Assembly (NCBI RefSeq): GCF_036669915.1
Contig: NC_089314.1
Span: forward strand, 2,614,620 to 2,678,619
Direction: 5' to 3'
Origin: Pocillopora verrucosa
Taxonomy: Eukaryota > Cnidaria > Anthozoa > Scleractinia > Pocilloporidae
Length of the DNA: 64,000 nucleotides
Positions within the stretch are counted from its first letter, which is position 1. Every line of letters begins with the position of its first letter. Below the pieces are notes generated by a model that was not told the origin of the DNA, made no database searches, and saw only the letters and a list, made by a program, of their open reading frames with translations. A program made the translations under genes and the position numbers. Below, one piece after another: positions 24,481 to 35,923 of this stretch.

Positions 24481-24715
24481 GAGGGAATAAACTTTAGTCG
24501 AGTGTTGTTGTTCGTAGCTGCTGGGATTTTGTGTTATTGGATACGAAGGTAGGCACTTGTCCTTTGGACGCACTTTTCCCGGAAACCTGTCTATGAGTAG
24601 CAATGCTTGTTGTTTTCATTTTTTACTTCTTTTTTTTAATCTAAGTGCTTCAATGAGTCCCATTAATCCCATCGTCCTAGTAAATGAATTAAAGATGCGC
24701 TTGGCAAAGTTTTGA
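24481..24715 (+). pseudogene. Receptor relic, TM6-TM7 only (copy 2)
   Basis: Same truncated remnant as at 13821-14065: S-R-V-L-L-F-V-A-A-G-I-L-C-Y-W-I followed by stops and a degraded TM7. The two copies share the same breakpoints and most lesions. Confidence 0.75.
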
Positions 24716-26840
24716 CATCACTTGTAAAATCAATCAATCAGTAGAAATAGCAATATCTGTATAAAGGTGGTCAAGATTTTGAAAAGCATTCAGCCCCTTG
24801 GCACCCTCAGTCATTGAGACCAGTTAGTATTCCTGTCATCTATCACAAAAAAATATGACAGGTGTCTATTCCGTGTTGGAACATAAATTATTCAGAAGAC
24901 GATCCTTGTTCGGCAGTTCATAGGTTATAAACAATTGGTTTTGCGCTGCAAATGCCTTGCTTGAGGACGAGGAGTCAAAAAGCCCAAAAGGTAACTGTTT
25001 TGATTTTTGTTCGTTTAGGAACCCACGCACCCTTTATGTTTCCACGCGCGTGTGCGTAAATACTAATTTAAAAAAATTTAAAAGGTGCCGATTTTATGTT
25101 GGACCGATAATTATTCCGAATGTGTTCTATACTTTTGTTATTGACTGCTTGTTCCTAGAAAACAGCTGGTTTTGTGATGCAAACGCTTTACTCGATTCTA
25201 AGTGATATCGCCGTAGCTTTTTAGCAAAACCGAGAATCCCTTAAGGAAAGTTCCTGAAGGTGAGGTATGTTGAGACAGTTATTTAGTGACCAAAGTAAAT
25301 TGTTGAATATTTCATCAAACAAATGACTTTTCATTTTAATTTCTTCTGAAGCATATCTTTCCAAATACAAATAACATATTTATTTGTATCTTGATTCATA
25401 TCAAACACAGGGGAAACGGTCAGCAAGATAGAGCCCTGTTGAAAAAATAAAAAGTCAAAACCAACAAGAGCAACAGAAACGTCTTTACGTTTGCCGATTT
25501 AAATTATTAAACTCAAAACTTTAAATTTTAGACGCGTTTGTACGCAAATAATAAGCAAAAGGAAACGTAAAAGTATAAGGTGAAAGATGAGGATAATAAC
25601 TCTCGTTAAGGAGACAATTGATTCCAAGTTTTCGCGAAAACGTACAACCTTGAAATAGCATGGTTGGAAAAAAGAAAGTATTTCTTGAAATGAACATGTT
25701 AGCACTGAAATGCAAAAATCGAATGGTTGCCATGTCATTGTTATTCATTGAGTTTAACCCCGCTTTTCCTGAATGCTGTTTATTCTTTCTCGTCCTACAC
25801 TAACATACATACTGCATCTCTCAAAGAAAACCTTTCTTATGTCTCGATATATTTTTGAAATTTCGTTTTTCTGGAGCAAAGAAAATTTCACTTTCTTGGA
25901 AAAAAGGACAGACAAAATATTTAAAAAAGGGCAGATTAGGCTTACGTGAGTTGAGAAACAACTAAAATAATCATACATAGACAGCCTGCATTCGAGTCTG
26001 AGTAAACTTTATGCGAATCTTAATTTTATGAAAATCATCTTCTTTGGAAAGAAGAAAAATTATGGAAAATCTACCAACAGTGTATGTTGCAAAAAAATAA
26101 AATTATGTAGAAAACTTAAGTGAAATTATTAGAAGGAAGTCTTGAAATTAAGCGGTCGTCAGCTTTAAACAAATGTGATACGCAAATGAGCTTCTTTCAT
26201 GGATTAGAAACATCGAGTACAAAGTACCAAAGCAGAGAAATCACGTGGCGCTTACGGTTGATATATTCGATCTAGGTAAATAATTGTGAATTGAAAAAGT
26301 TAGTCGAGATGTCGCGAACACTGATAACAATGAAGGTGAGCTAGCAACTTCTTCTACCAGTCTTCTTCTTTTTGAGTCTACGATGCCCAAGGCAACGTAG
26401 ACGCCTTGTTATCGTGCCCGTGAGTCCGTCCGTGAACATTCCCATCATTCATAGTGGCATTATATATGCAAAGTTGTTACAATTATTCATTGAGAAAACG
26501 GCTGAACGCAAATTTCCAAGTAGTTGTTAGGACTCAAATTCACTCCTCGCATCTATCGCTCAATCACTCCTTCTCCTTCTACGCTAGCGTATAAGGCTTT
26601 AATTTCACGTGATCAGTTAGAATTCCTGCATGGGCCTTAACTGAAAGCAATAAATTAGTCAAAATCTTAACAAACTGCTAAGAAATAATATGTATTTAAC
26701 TGAGAATAGAACATTTTACGGATGAATGAAACAAAGAACACCATCGACTCGTGTATCCACTGGGTGCTTAATTTTAATACCTGTATATTACTGATAAATC
26801 TGTCTATGTATTATGCATAAATTTCCATATTTATCTATTC
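24716..26840. other. Intergenic, shared with copy 1
   Basis: Alignable with 14066-16400. Apart from the module at 25195, nothing recognised. Confidence 0.4.
25195..25259 (+). promoter_or_regulatory. Receptor-upstream module of B2 (putative first exon)
   Basis: GATTCTAAGTGATATCGCCG, TTAAGGAAAGTTCCTGAAG, donor GTGAGG (GT at 25260). Duplicate of the module at 14737. Confidence 0.5.
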
Positions 26841-26841
26841 A

Positions 26842-26872
<31 letters not shown>
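26841..26872. repeat. (TA)n microsatellite
   Basis: Uninterrupted TA run. The matching place before B1 (about 16388-16407) has a shorter TA run. Confidence 0.85.
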
Positions 26873-26936
26873 GTAGGAAGTCTGCAAGTCGATTTTCGCG
26901 TGGAACAGTGCTCAATACGTTGAAGCAGAGCAGAAT

Positions 26937-27103
26937 AAATATTATGAGAGGAAAAAAACGACGCAACTACATATCCCGACAAGCCGGTTTCGTGAATCGC
27001 TTCACTCGATTCATTATTAATTAAACCCCTGAAGAGTGAAGCGATTCACGAAACAGGCTTGTCGGGATATGTAGTTGCGTCGTTTTTTCCTCTCATAATA
27101 TTT
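26937..27103. repeat. Long hairpin: 71/70-bp inverted repeat with 26-bp spacer
   Basis: Left arm 26937-27007, right arm 27034-27103. The arms match except for one A-run length difference and one substitution. The inner arm contains the near-palindrome GTGAAGCGATTCAC. The element sits inside a TA/TATG repeat tract and is absent at the corresponding site before B1, so it is a copy-specific insertion. It has no coding capacity and I do not recognise the family. Confidence 0.85.
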
Positions 27104-27104
27104 A

Positions 27105-27110
<6 letters not shown>

Positions 27111-27140
<30 letters not shown>

Positions 27141-27184
27141 TGTATGTATGTATGTATGTATGTATGTATGTATGTATGTATGTA
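27111..27184. repeat. (TATG)n microsatellite
   Basis: About 18 uninterrupted tetranucleotide units, flanked by TA runs. Not present in the B1 copy. Confidence 0.9.
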
Positions 27185-27261
27185 TATATATATATATATA
27201 TATTTATATCTATTATTTCTAAATAATTGATTTGATTTGATTGATTGATTTGGTAGACACG

Positions 27262-28292
27262 ATGTCAAACTTAGACTTACCAAGTCGAGGCTTACTTGTT
27301 ATCATAACTGAGGCAAGTGTGTGTATGGTCCTGTATGTCATAAGCATCACTGGAAACAGTCTAGCTTGTATAGCAGCATACAGAAACCCAAACCTGCGAT
27401 CAACCACCAACCTGTACATCATTGCATTGGCAGTCAGCGATCTGTTGTGTGCAACAATAGAAATGCCTTTAACGTTTACAACGCTGATCATCGGAAGATG
27501 GGACTTTGGCGACATTTTATAACAAATTCAAGGCTCAGTTGGTGTATTTGCCAATTATGTTACCCCGGCAACCCTTGGTTTGACAGCGTTTAACCGTTAC
27601 ATGAAAATTGTGAAGACGTACCACTATAATAAGATTTTTCGCCAAGCAGATCTAAGATGGCTGAGTTGCTTGTGGCTCTCCTTTGCTCTTTACCTACTGA
27701 TTGTCCGAGTCACAAATTGGATCAGAATAGAATTTAACCAAAGCTTTGCATTGTGCTCATTTGCTTACCCAACAATGTGAAAGCCGAATAATTCATTATT
27801 ACATCACTATTAGATTGCTTTTTGTTTTACCGTTGTCTGTCGGTATTTTCAGTTATTACGAGATATTTTTCAAAATCCATGAGCATAAACAGAACACAGT
27901 TTTAACGCTTCAGAAACTCGCCAAGCAGTAGAATGAACGACAGCTCAGTGAGGGATATAAGCGTTAGTCGAGTCTTCGTGGCCGCTGGCTTTTTGTGTTG
28001 CTGGATACCAATGTGGGCACTTGCACTCTGGATGCGTTTGTCCCCAGAAACCTGTCCTAGAGTTGTGCAACTGATTGAAGTCTTTTTGTCTTACCTGAGT
28101 GCTTCAGTAAATCCACTTATTTATACTTTCACAAATGGCGAGTTCAGAAGGCAATTTCGCAAACTTCTCCGTTGCCGCAACGAAAGGGCATGGAATGCAT
28201 CAAACAAAGCCATTTCAGCTGGTGACAAGGGCGACGGGTTACTGGACAGGCGAAACAAACGTCGAAGTGTAGTTGGCTTTCCAACTGTCTGA
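27262..28292 (+). pseudogene. Receptor B2: class A GPCR with one stop and two frameshifts
   Basis: Starts M-S-N-L-D-L-P-S-R-G. TM1, TM2 (A-V-S-D-L-L-C) and ECL1 are clean. The codon for the TM3 disulphide cysteine is replaced by TAA at about 27520-27522. The same frame then continues through T-P-A-T-L-G-L-T-A-F-N-R-Y, TM4 and ECL2. An extra base near 27775 shifts the frame into TM5, and an extra A near 27912 shifts it again. The rest is open to TGA at 28290: C-C-W-I-P-M-W, S-V-N-P-L-I-Y-T-F-T-N-G, helix 8 and a long basic tail unlike the D tail. Much better preserved than B1, but it cannot give a full receptor as sequenced. Confidence 0.85.
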
Positions 28293-29939
28293 AATATCAT
28301 CCTATTTGCTAAGGTTTAAGTGGATTTTTTTATTGCTGTTGTCGTTGTTGCTTTTTCGATCTATTCCGTTCCGTCAGCACTAGATGTTCATCTTTCTATA
28401 CAGACTTTTTATGTTTGTTCCATTGCTCTGTTTGTTTCTTTTTGTTCTCTAAATTCATTTTAAGAAAATGGCTTCATGCATTTGGTAAAACTTACAGCTG
28501 TTTAGCTTGTTCGTCACTTTTCTTTCCATGCTTCCCAGAAATGTCCATGATTTTTCTCCTTTGTGACTGATGAATAAGTGTATAAATGTATAAAGATGAG
28601 TTGCTAGTTTTTTGGGTCTGTTTATTTGCCAAGAATGTAACTTTGAGGAGATGAGAAAAATAATAATAACAGCAAACATGAGCCCCACTTCCAAACCAAA
28701 AGCTTACATTTTTCATCTATTTATATAATAATAAATTATTATAGCTTGCATTGCATTTGCAGATCATTTTCGTTTTACATTTATCGAGTCAAGCCCAATG
28801 CATGTTTTAATAATTAGATGACACCACTAATAAAAATTGCTGAGGGAAGTCACAAGAAATGCAGTATTGTATAGTTTCCTTGAGTAAATTTTCGAAATTA
28901 ACGATTTATTTCGTAAACCGTAGGGATTTATGTAAAATTTAACAGCACAGCAACATTTTCTTTTTCTACAAACTCCCGTTCAAAGAATGTTTAAAGAAAT
29001 CTGTCTTTTTCGGATTGTGTAAAGTTTACTCTAATCTTTGATTATCCCTGCACATTGTCAAGGAAGAAAACAAAAACAAGACCTTTGTAGAGAATTAAAC
29101 TGCTACTGAGCTATTTTACCGTCGACTAAGTATTTCATTTACTTTAACGTGAGATGATTTCATGGTCGCTGCTCAAATGAGAACTTTCGAAAAGGTTCAT
29201 AGGAATTAACACCCAAGGCTAAAAATAATCAAACTTGGAAAAAAAAAACTTTCGATTATAGGTTTAGATCTTGGAAGCTAAACAAAATCATCGTCAACTC
29301 CAAATTACTGAGTTGATTTCGGTCAAGTTGTAACTTTCGTTCTCTTGAAACCAATACTTTTAGGCGAAAAGTTTGGGATACTCATCATTTCTTAATCGCA
29401 AGAATTTCATGTTAGGAAATAAAAAACAAAAAGTACCTCCGGTTTTTATGCTGATAATTTGAGAAACTTTTTCAGGCAAAATCTTTCCCTCTTATTCCTG
29501 GACAAAATGTGAAACGTATGGTGAGTTTTACCAGAATGAGTTGAACTGCACGTTTATAAATTTACCAAGCACCTTACGTTACTGACAAATCTTTCACCGG
29601 TGGGAAATTGGAGGCGAAAAAGATCTTCCCTCGAATGGGTTGGTTGAGACGCCCGTTATAGATAAATTAAATTATCAATTTTCTCAGTCATCTTTGCGGA
29701 AGCGTGCCTGATTAGTCATACAATGGATAGGCCTGGAAAATATTTAAAATAATCACAGGTGGAGGTGACACGGATGCAATCTGGCCGCTATCCAAGAGAA
29801 ACAAACATCCGCTGGTAGTTGCGTGATTGAAAATTATTACAACCAGCCTTCTTTGTCAGCTGTCACTTTTTAAGATAATGATAATGAATCATTCAGCACT
29901 CCCTCTAAATTTGTCGACTGGCTTTGGAACGCTTTTGCG
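28293..29939. other. B2 3' flank and C2-specific upstream DNA
   Basis: 28293-28740 matches the B1 flank (17540-18000). About 28740-30040 has no counterpart in copy 1 but resembles the 5'-flank DNA of other receptor units (for example GTCAGCTGTCACTTTTTAAG near 29856, cf. 55110). No gene seen. Confidence 0.45.
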
Positions 29940-30002
29940 GACACTGGGTGTTACCATTAAAAAAAATATTAAGACACCTCAAAGTATACAGTGTAAAATA
30001 AG
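29940..30002 (+). promoter_or_regulatory. Receptor-upstream module of C2 (putative first exon)
   Basis: A diverged copy: GACACTGGGTGTTACC, ending in AAAATAAG and the donor GTGAG (GT at 30003). Preceded by GACTGGCTTTGGAAC, which also precedes the modules at 35869 and 55286 in similar form. Acceptor candidate CTTTTAG lies just before the C2 ATG (exon start about 31514). Confidence 0.45.
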
Positions 30003-31523
30003 GTGAGATAAGGTGAAGATTTATTATTACGTCTCTACATATTTTTGGCCACATTTAAAGAGGGTTTGTTTGAAATTGTTTTTCATATCTGTCGTACCGC
30101 AGGTTCTTTTTGTAGAACCCTTAATTTTCAAATATTGAGATGGTATTAGGATGCGTATACTACAAGACTGACTGACTCATTAATTTAACGAAATTTATTT
30201 CAGATTTTTTACCTCGAATACCTTCGGTTATATAAGTGTCTAACCTTTAAATAGCAAGAATTAGTTCAAAATTAGATGGTCATATTCGACATTGTATTTT
30301 ATGATATTAAAGTAGTATGAAAAATAATGCAATCGATTATCGCCGAATATCGTGGTTCATTCCTCCGAGATATCGTCGATTAATGGAGATATATCTTTGC
30401 ATTTTGTCGCCAAGAGAGAACGATGAATCGACGAGACGGCAACACTTCAGCAGGCGAGTAAATTTTCCTGGGAAAACAGTAAGTGATTCATATCATACAT
30501 ACGACCGACCTGAAGCTATATACTCGATTGCAAATGTGCATTTAAGGTCCGTAACAATAAAAAAATAGAACTTTTCTAGTTTATCTCGCCTTCGTCAAAC
30601 AAACGCACTCCGCCCAAAGTAGGTTACAGTGATTTCATCAGTTCGTCACAATAGCTTAGATAACACAGTATATACGGTGCAATCTAAAGAGCACAAGCGT
30701 TACGAATAATGAAACCAATTCCAGCGAACTGATTATTAAATTCGTAATTACCTCCTTAAATCTGCTTATTTTCATCAAAACCCTCTAGCTGTTTCCGAGT
30801 TTCATCAAGTCTCTGTGCGATGAAATTAAGGGCCATAATGATTTTTGTTCGAGTCTTTAAACAACTCTTCTGTCGTATTTGCAATAAGTCTAGTGGATCA
30901 CGTACCGGTTTGAAATAAAATGTGCAAAACGATGAAAAAAGAATAGATAATGAAAAGAAAAAAAATCCGTCGCCGCTTCGCGAAAACCTGAGAGCGGTGA
31001 AGGAGCTTGCTATGGACTTAGGTAGTGAAAAAAAGGATTGTTATTTTCCCTGCTCGCGGCCGCACTTGACAAGTAAGGCGAGTTATTTCTAATAAATCAA
31101 TCGCTTTTGTCGGCTTTTCATCGAACAGAAGCTGCGTTAACGGTAACCAAGAAGTTAACGTAGAACATGAGTGCAGAGAAAGGAATCAAAAAGAAAGTAA
31201 GAAGCGAGAAAATAATATCGTGGCCCTCGAATTCTGCATTTTTTTGGTTTCCCATGATGTCAATTTCACCCACTTCATAACCTAGTTCAGTGCCGCCGTT
31301 CGAAAGAAATTCCCTTTATTTCATCTTAACCGACCTTTTACCGAGTTAGATTTTTTGAAATTTTTAACCAGGTTTCTATGAAAATGACCCAATGAAATTT
31401 CTTATTGCGGCCGCAGCCACCAGTTTAGCTATTGTATTACTTGTCCATCGATTTACTCAATCTATTTATTTATTCATACGTTCTTAAATTTTAAATTATT
31501 AATTAAACTTTTAGGGAGAAAAG
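30003..31523. other. C2 leader intron region, shared with C1 from about 30060
   Basis: Matches 18300-19768. Carries the small open frame at 30317-30568 (its duplicate is at 18558-18785), which I judge non-coding, and a donor-like ACA|GTAAGT at 30479. Confidence 0.4.
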
Positions 31524-32498
31524 ATGTCAAACCTAGAGTTACCAAGCCGAAGCTTACCTGTTGTCATAACTGAGGCAAGTGTTTGTATTGCATTGAGTAT
31601 CACAAGCATCATTGGAAACAGTCTTGTTTGTATAGCAACATATAGAAATCCAAACTTGCGATCAACCTTCAACCTGTACATCATTGCCATAGCAGTTAGC
31701 GATTTGCTGTGTGCAACAGTAGATATGCCGCTAGCTTCTACAACACTGATCATTGGAAAATGGGTCTTCGGCGACGCTGTATGCCAGATTCAAGGTTTTG
31801 TTGATGTGTTCACCTTTAACGTTACCCCAGCAACCCTTGGCTTGACGGCGTTTAACCGTTACATGAAAATTGTGAAGACAAGCCATTACAATAAGATGTT
31901 TTCGACTCGCAAATCTAAGATGTGGTTGATTTGCTTGTGGCTTACCTTTGCACTTTATCTGATCATTGCACGATTCACGAATTGGTTACAGATTGAATTT
32001 GTCCAAAGCTACGCAGTGTGCGCTTTTGATTTCCCAACTAGTGAAAGTCTAATCGTTCATTACTGTATCACTGTGGGACTGCTTTTTATTTTACCGTTGT
32101 TTATCGGTATTTTCAGTTATTATAAGATATATCTTAAAACCCACGAGCATCAACAGAATGTGGTATCATCGCTACAGAACAGAAGTGAAAATGGTGTAGC
32201 GAGAAGCTCAGTGAAAGAAACAAACATTAGTCGAGTGTTATTGTTCGTGGCCGCGGGATTTTTGTGTTGCTGGATACCAATGTGGGCACTTGTTCTCTGG
32301 TTTCGTTTTTCTCCCGAAACTAGCCCAAGAATTGCAGCCATGCTATCAATGTTTTGCTTTTATTTGAGTGCTTCAGTAAATCCTTTTATTTACGCTTTCA
32401 CAAATGGTGAGTTCCGAAGGGAATTTCGCAAACTGCTGTCTTGCTACTGTCGAAAGGCAAGAATTGCTGACAACGAAGTCAATGAAGGTGAAGAATAA
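31524..32498 (+). CDS. Receptor C2: intact class A (rhodopsin-like) GPCR
   Basis: 324 residues, the normal size for a short class A receptor in the plasma membrane. Seven hydrophobic helices: TM1 13-39 (G31-N32), TM2 49-73 (A-V-S-D60), TM3 about 84-113 with C87 and N-R-Y at 111-113, TM4 133-153, TM5 about 176-204 (P191), TM6 about 235-260 (C-C-W-I-P at 248-252) and TM7 about 268-292 (N-P-F-I-Y at 286-290), then helix 8 and a short acidic tail. C87 and C166 should form the usual disulphide. N-R-Y replaces D-R-Y, as in melatonin-type receptors, but N-P-x-x-Y differs from their N-A-x-x-Y. The opsin lysine position in TM7 holds tyrosine, so it is not an opsin. The ATG is chosen because all paralogues share M-S-N-L-E/D-L-P-S-R there and a splice acceptor lies ten bases before it. 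The ligand is unknown; a G-protein role is inferred from the family. Confidence 0.9.
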   Translation: MSNLELPSRSLPVVITEASVCIALSITSIIGNSLVCIATYRNPNLRSTFNLYIIAIAVSDLLCATVDMPLASTTLIIGKWVFGDAVCQIQGFVDVFTFNVTPATLGLTAFNRYMKIVKTSHYNKMFSTRKSKMWLICLWLTFALYLIIARFTNWLQIEFVQSYAVCAFDFPTSESLIVHYCITVGLLFILPLFIGIFSYYKIYLKTHEHQQNVVSSLQNRSENGVARSSVKETNISRVLLFVAAGFLCCWIPMWALVLWFRFSPETSPRIAAMLSMFCFYLSASVNPFIYAFTNGEFRREFRKLLSCYCRKARIADNEVNEGEE

Positions 32499-32749
32499 GA
32501 AGCGAACTGTTAAGTCTTCTAGATTTTTCCAGACTAAGATCCTTTATAAAGGTCAAGAGGAATTTATTCTAATTGCTGCTTTTTTTTTATCCTTTTTATT
32601 GTTTGTCGTTTCAATAATTTTTGATAAATATTCTAGATTTATTCATTTGATATATTTTTTAATGGCCAGTACGGCATTCCAATCTTAGCAGTATATAGGA
32701 AGTTTTTCACCAAGAATCAAGTGAGACGGCCCAGTTTATCACCAAAAAA

Positions 32750-33540
32750 GAAGACCTGGAATTAACAGAATGGTCACTAGTTTATCAAACCTTTTTGAAG
32801 AGGTGGTGGGACTTTCAACTAACTTACTAGACTGGAATTACAAGTTTTATGTCGATTGTGTCAAATAAAAGTGGTTCGACGACCTACTTAGAAAAGGCGT
32901 ACTAACTATTGGAAGGTAATTAGAACAATGATATTGAGCTGGTGAGTATTTGTATACTGGTCTTGATCAACTGCCAAAAAGAGTGATAACCCTGATAAAA
33001 TTAATTATAATTTTTTGTTTTTGAAGTTTTAAAGTGGCCAAAGTGACGACATTTTTAATTGTACAAGCCAAAATCAGCCATGTTTTAACTTACGCTGAGA
33101 TGACTGAAGCAATCGTGGCATCTTTTCACGCGCAGGATACAATGAGTGGAAACAATCCTGGAGTGAACAAAATCGTCACTACTAGAACTGTTTTTAGCGA
33201 TGGAGAGACTTTCAAGTAACTTATCAGACATGAATAACAAGATTTCTGTTTACTTTGAGGAGTAAAATTTTGTCGAAGACCTACTAGGGGGATGCGTGAC
33301 AACTGTTGAAAAAGAAAATTAGAACAAGGCTATTGAGCTGGTGAGTATCGTGCCTGGTCTTGTTCCATTGTCGATAAAGGAGACCCCTCTGAAAGGAAAA
33401 ACTATAATTGTTTTCAGTGAAGTTTTAAAAGTGGGCAATGAGACAAAGTTTTTAATTATATAAGTCAAAATTATTATGCTGAGACGAATGACACATTCGT
33501 GACACTCTGATCAAATTGGCTGATAATTAAGGGAGTTAGT
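32750..33540. repeat. Diverged tandem duplication, period about 400 bp
   Basis: TTAGAACAATGATATTGAGC at about 32920 recurs as TTAGAACAAGGCTATTGAGC at 33319, with matching order of GACGACCTACT/GAAGACCTACT upstream and TTTTTAATTGTACAAG/TTTTTAATTATATAAG downstream. The copies are clearly diverged with indels. Non-coding as far as I can see. Confidence 0.65.
32864..32869 (+). promoter_or_regulatory. Possible polyadenylation signal of C2
   Basis: AATAAA 366 bases after the C2 stop, followed by GTGGTTCG. It is the first canonical hexamer downstream. Confidence 0.3.
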
Positions 33541-35868
33541 GAAGAGCTTTGTGATTGATTTATCGGGTACTTTAAGTATTATAAGACTTGCAGATCCTAA
33601 AACAGACCACCCCGCTAACTTAAGAATACAACTCCATAAGGTAGGTGATGTTTTTTGTTCTAAATAGCGTTACTTGTTGCATTATTAATAGTTCGGTGGC
33701 TGTGCTTGCCTTTTTTCACTCCATCTTTGGCGAGTCAAAATGAGACTCCCTTTCCGCTTCTCAGAAAGTAAGGTGTAGCTCTGTATTGTGCAAATCGGCC
33801 GAAAAAGTTACAACGCAGATAGATAAAAGAAATTTTAATGGTGTAATAAATATTGCGTGCAGTTTAGCTTACAGCGTACGAATAACGTGTACAGTTGAGC
33901 TGTTACATGCATGAAAAATTGATCGTCGAATCATGAAAACCTTTGCTTGGGTTAAACAAAGGACGACTTCGCATGAGGCAACAGCTTACAAGAAGCTTTC
34001 AGAATGCCTTTATCAATTAGATACCTAGGCTCATTAATTGCATGTACATCACCACAGGGAGCAATCGATAAATTAATATTTTGCATGAATGAATGAAATA
34101 TATCATGTAAGTCCCTGGCCTAACGTCGGGTACCCGTTTAGCCCTTTAACTCCCAATATCTGATTGTCAATTATCCCCTCTAGCTTCTATACCATACTGC
34201 TGCTTGCGGACGACTCTGGTTAACTCGTGCAATGGATTTGCAAAAGGCCAAAAAGACTTTAGACCCAAGAATGAATTGATTAATGTTACTTGTGGACGTT
34301 TCTTATTCAGCGGACGGCTCACAACAACACGTGTGTAAGATTTGGAGGGAGACTTAAGAGACTTTGGATTCGAAGCTAGTCTGGCGGATGAGAAGACCAC
34401 GAAACCCATTTACTTTTATGTTTAGTAACAGTGACACTGACAGTGGGAAAAATCAGTCTACACAGCTGATTGAGCACAACTTCGGTGCTTTTATTAATTT
34501 ATTGTTGTATGTATTGGTTGTGGGCTACGCCAATTAACAGACTGTTCATTCTTTTATTGAAGGATTGTTCAAAAACGGTTAATTTACTATGCCTATCTTT
34601 TTCCTTTCCCATTCCTTTTCTCTTCTTTTTCCTTTTTTTTAATTTCAATCTACATTCTTCTTCAAATGATATGCTTTCTTATCGTTTCATAAGCCAATCA
34701 CCGAAGCACAGCGTTTGCCTTTCCTTTACCTGCTTCTGAAGTAAAAGCTATACCTGGTTGTAAAAGCAAAATGGTACTGACTGCATGGTAACAAACATAT
34801 TTCAAATATACCAAGAAGTGTCGATTTCCTCCGATAGCAGAATAAAATGCGCATCGATGGCAATGTAGGTTTTACTTTAAATTAAAATCGATCAAGAAAA
34901 GTCGAAGTGTAGGGGCGAGACCTTGAACAAACGTGATCAAAATATAAGTTTGCCCCTTTATTAGTTAACTTAAGTGCATAAGTCTGCAGGTATAAGAAAG
35001 AATCTGTTTTGTTTTTGTTTTTGTTTTTTTATGTTTGTTTTCTTTTTTAATTGGATTGAAAGACATTACAGAATTTTCACGAGAATCATTCTAATTCCAC
35101 TTTATAAACCTGATGAATAACTCTAAAAGATTCTAAAATCAGCTGCACTGTGATGGAAAAGAGGACATACACAGAATCTTCATATACACGAAATTTAATT
35201 AACTGAAAAGATGAAGCATTCTTGATTACAGTCACTGTGCGGCTTTCTTCCTCGTGTAAAAAAGACTCAGAATAATTTATATATTATATAAATACCCTTT
35301 TTATTCATTGCAAGCAGTGCCTTAAAGTAAAAGAATTGCAAACTTTCGTTTCTTTAACAGAAATTTGAGAAATTTGGTAAAGATCTTTCACCTTTGCCGT
35401 GTATGGGACAAAATTTAAAACCTATGGCGCGACGGATAAACTCAGCTGTACGACATTAGTTTCTTAATTAGAACATCGTATTGAGATTATAATTTTTCTT
35501 CAGATCATTCGACAATAGCAAAATGGAAGCAGAAAAGCTTCTGCATTCCACTTATGGGATGGATGAAACTCCACATATCAATTCACTTATCAATTGCTCA
35601 TGTTGAGTCACTTTCGCGAGAATTAAAACAAAGGCCTGGAAAATGCTAAAGAAACGTTGGTGGATTTTAGAGTGTATGAAGCCGCCGAAAAAAAACCCGG
35701 CCATCAGTAGCTGCGTAGTTTAGACTTCTAGCAACCAGTTTTCTTTGTTAGCTGTTCCTTTGTAAGAAACAAAATAAAAAAGGCCTTGATTTTTTACGTG
35801 TTAACACAGACAAATGTACAACACCCATTTTAAAATTTCTTATCGACTGACTTTGAAAAGTTTTGCGC
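33541..35868. other. Intergenic; E1 5'-flank DNA in the right part
   Basis: 33541-35100 shows nothing recognisable. From about 35150 the sequence resembles the receptor 5'-flank DNA at 13290-13800. Confidence 0.4.
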
Positions 35869-35923
35869 AATTCGGAGTGTTACTACTGGGAATTATTTAA
35901 ACCCCTTTAAGAAAACTGGTTAG
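35869..35923 (+). promoter_or_regulatory. Receptor-upstream module of E1 (putative first exon)
   Basis: AATTCGGAGTGTTACTACTG, then GGAATTATTTAAACCCC and TTAAGAAAACTGGTTAG|GTGAG (GT at 35924). Preceded by GACTGACTTTGAAAAG. This is one of the better matches to the module consensus, although the receptor it serves has lost its 5' half. Confidence 0.5.

Larger units (their letters stand above)
21352..31523 (+). repeat. Segmental duplication, copy 2 (A2-relic-B2-C2 block)
   Basis: Counterpart of 10545-19768. The left edge starts downstream of where the A1 module would be, so A2 has no module. Copy 2 keeps about 1.3 kb before C2 that copy 1 lost, and gained the palindrome at 26937-27103 and a TATG repeat. 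Confidence 0.85.

Noticed and set aside
27017..27283. Open frame rich in I-H-T-Y repeats on the - strand
   Set aside because: It is the translation of the TATG microsatellite and hairpin arm.
18558..30568. Small open frames at 18558-18785 and 30317-30568, open in both duplicates and similar
   Set aside because: By eye about seven of the differences change the amino acid and only about three are silent, so there is no sign of protein-level constraint. The second copy is longer because its stop differs. Likely shared non-coding DNA.
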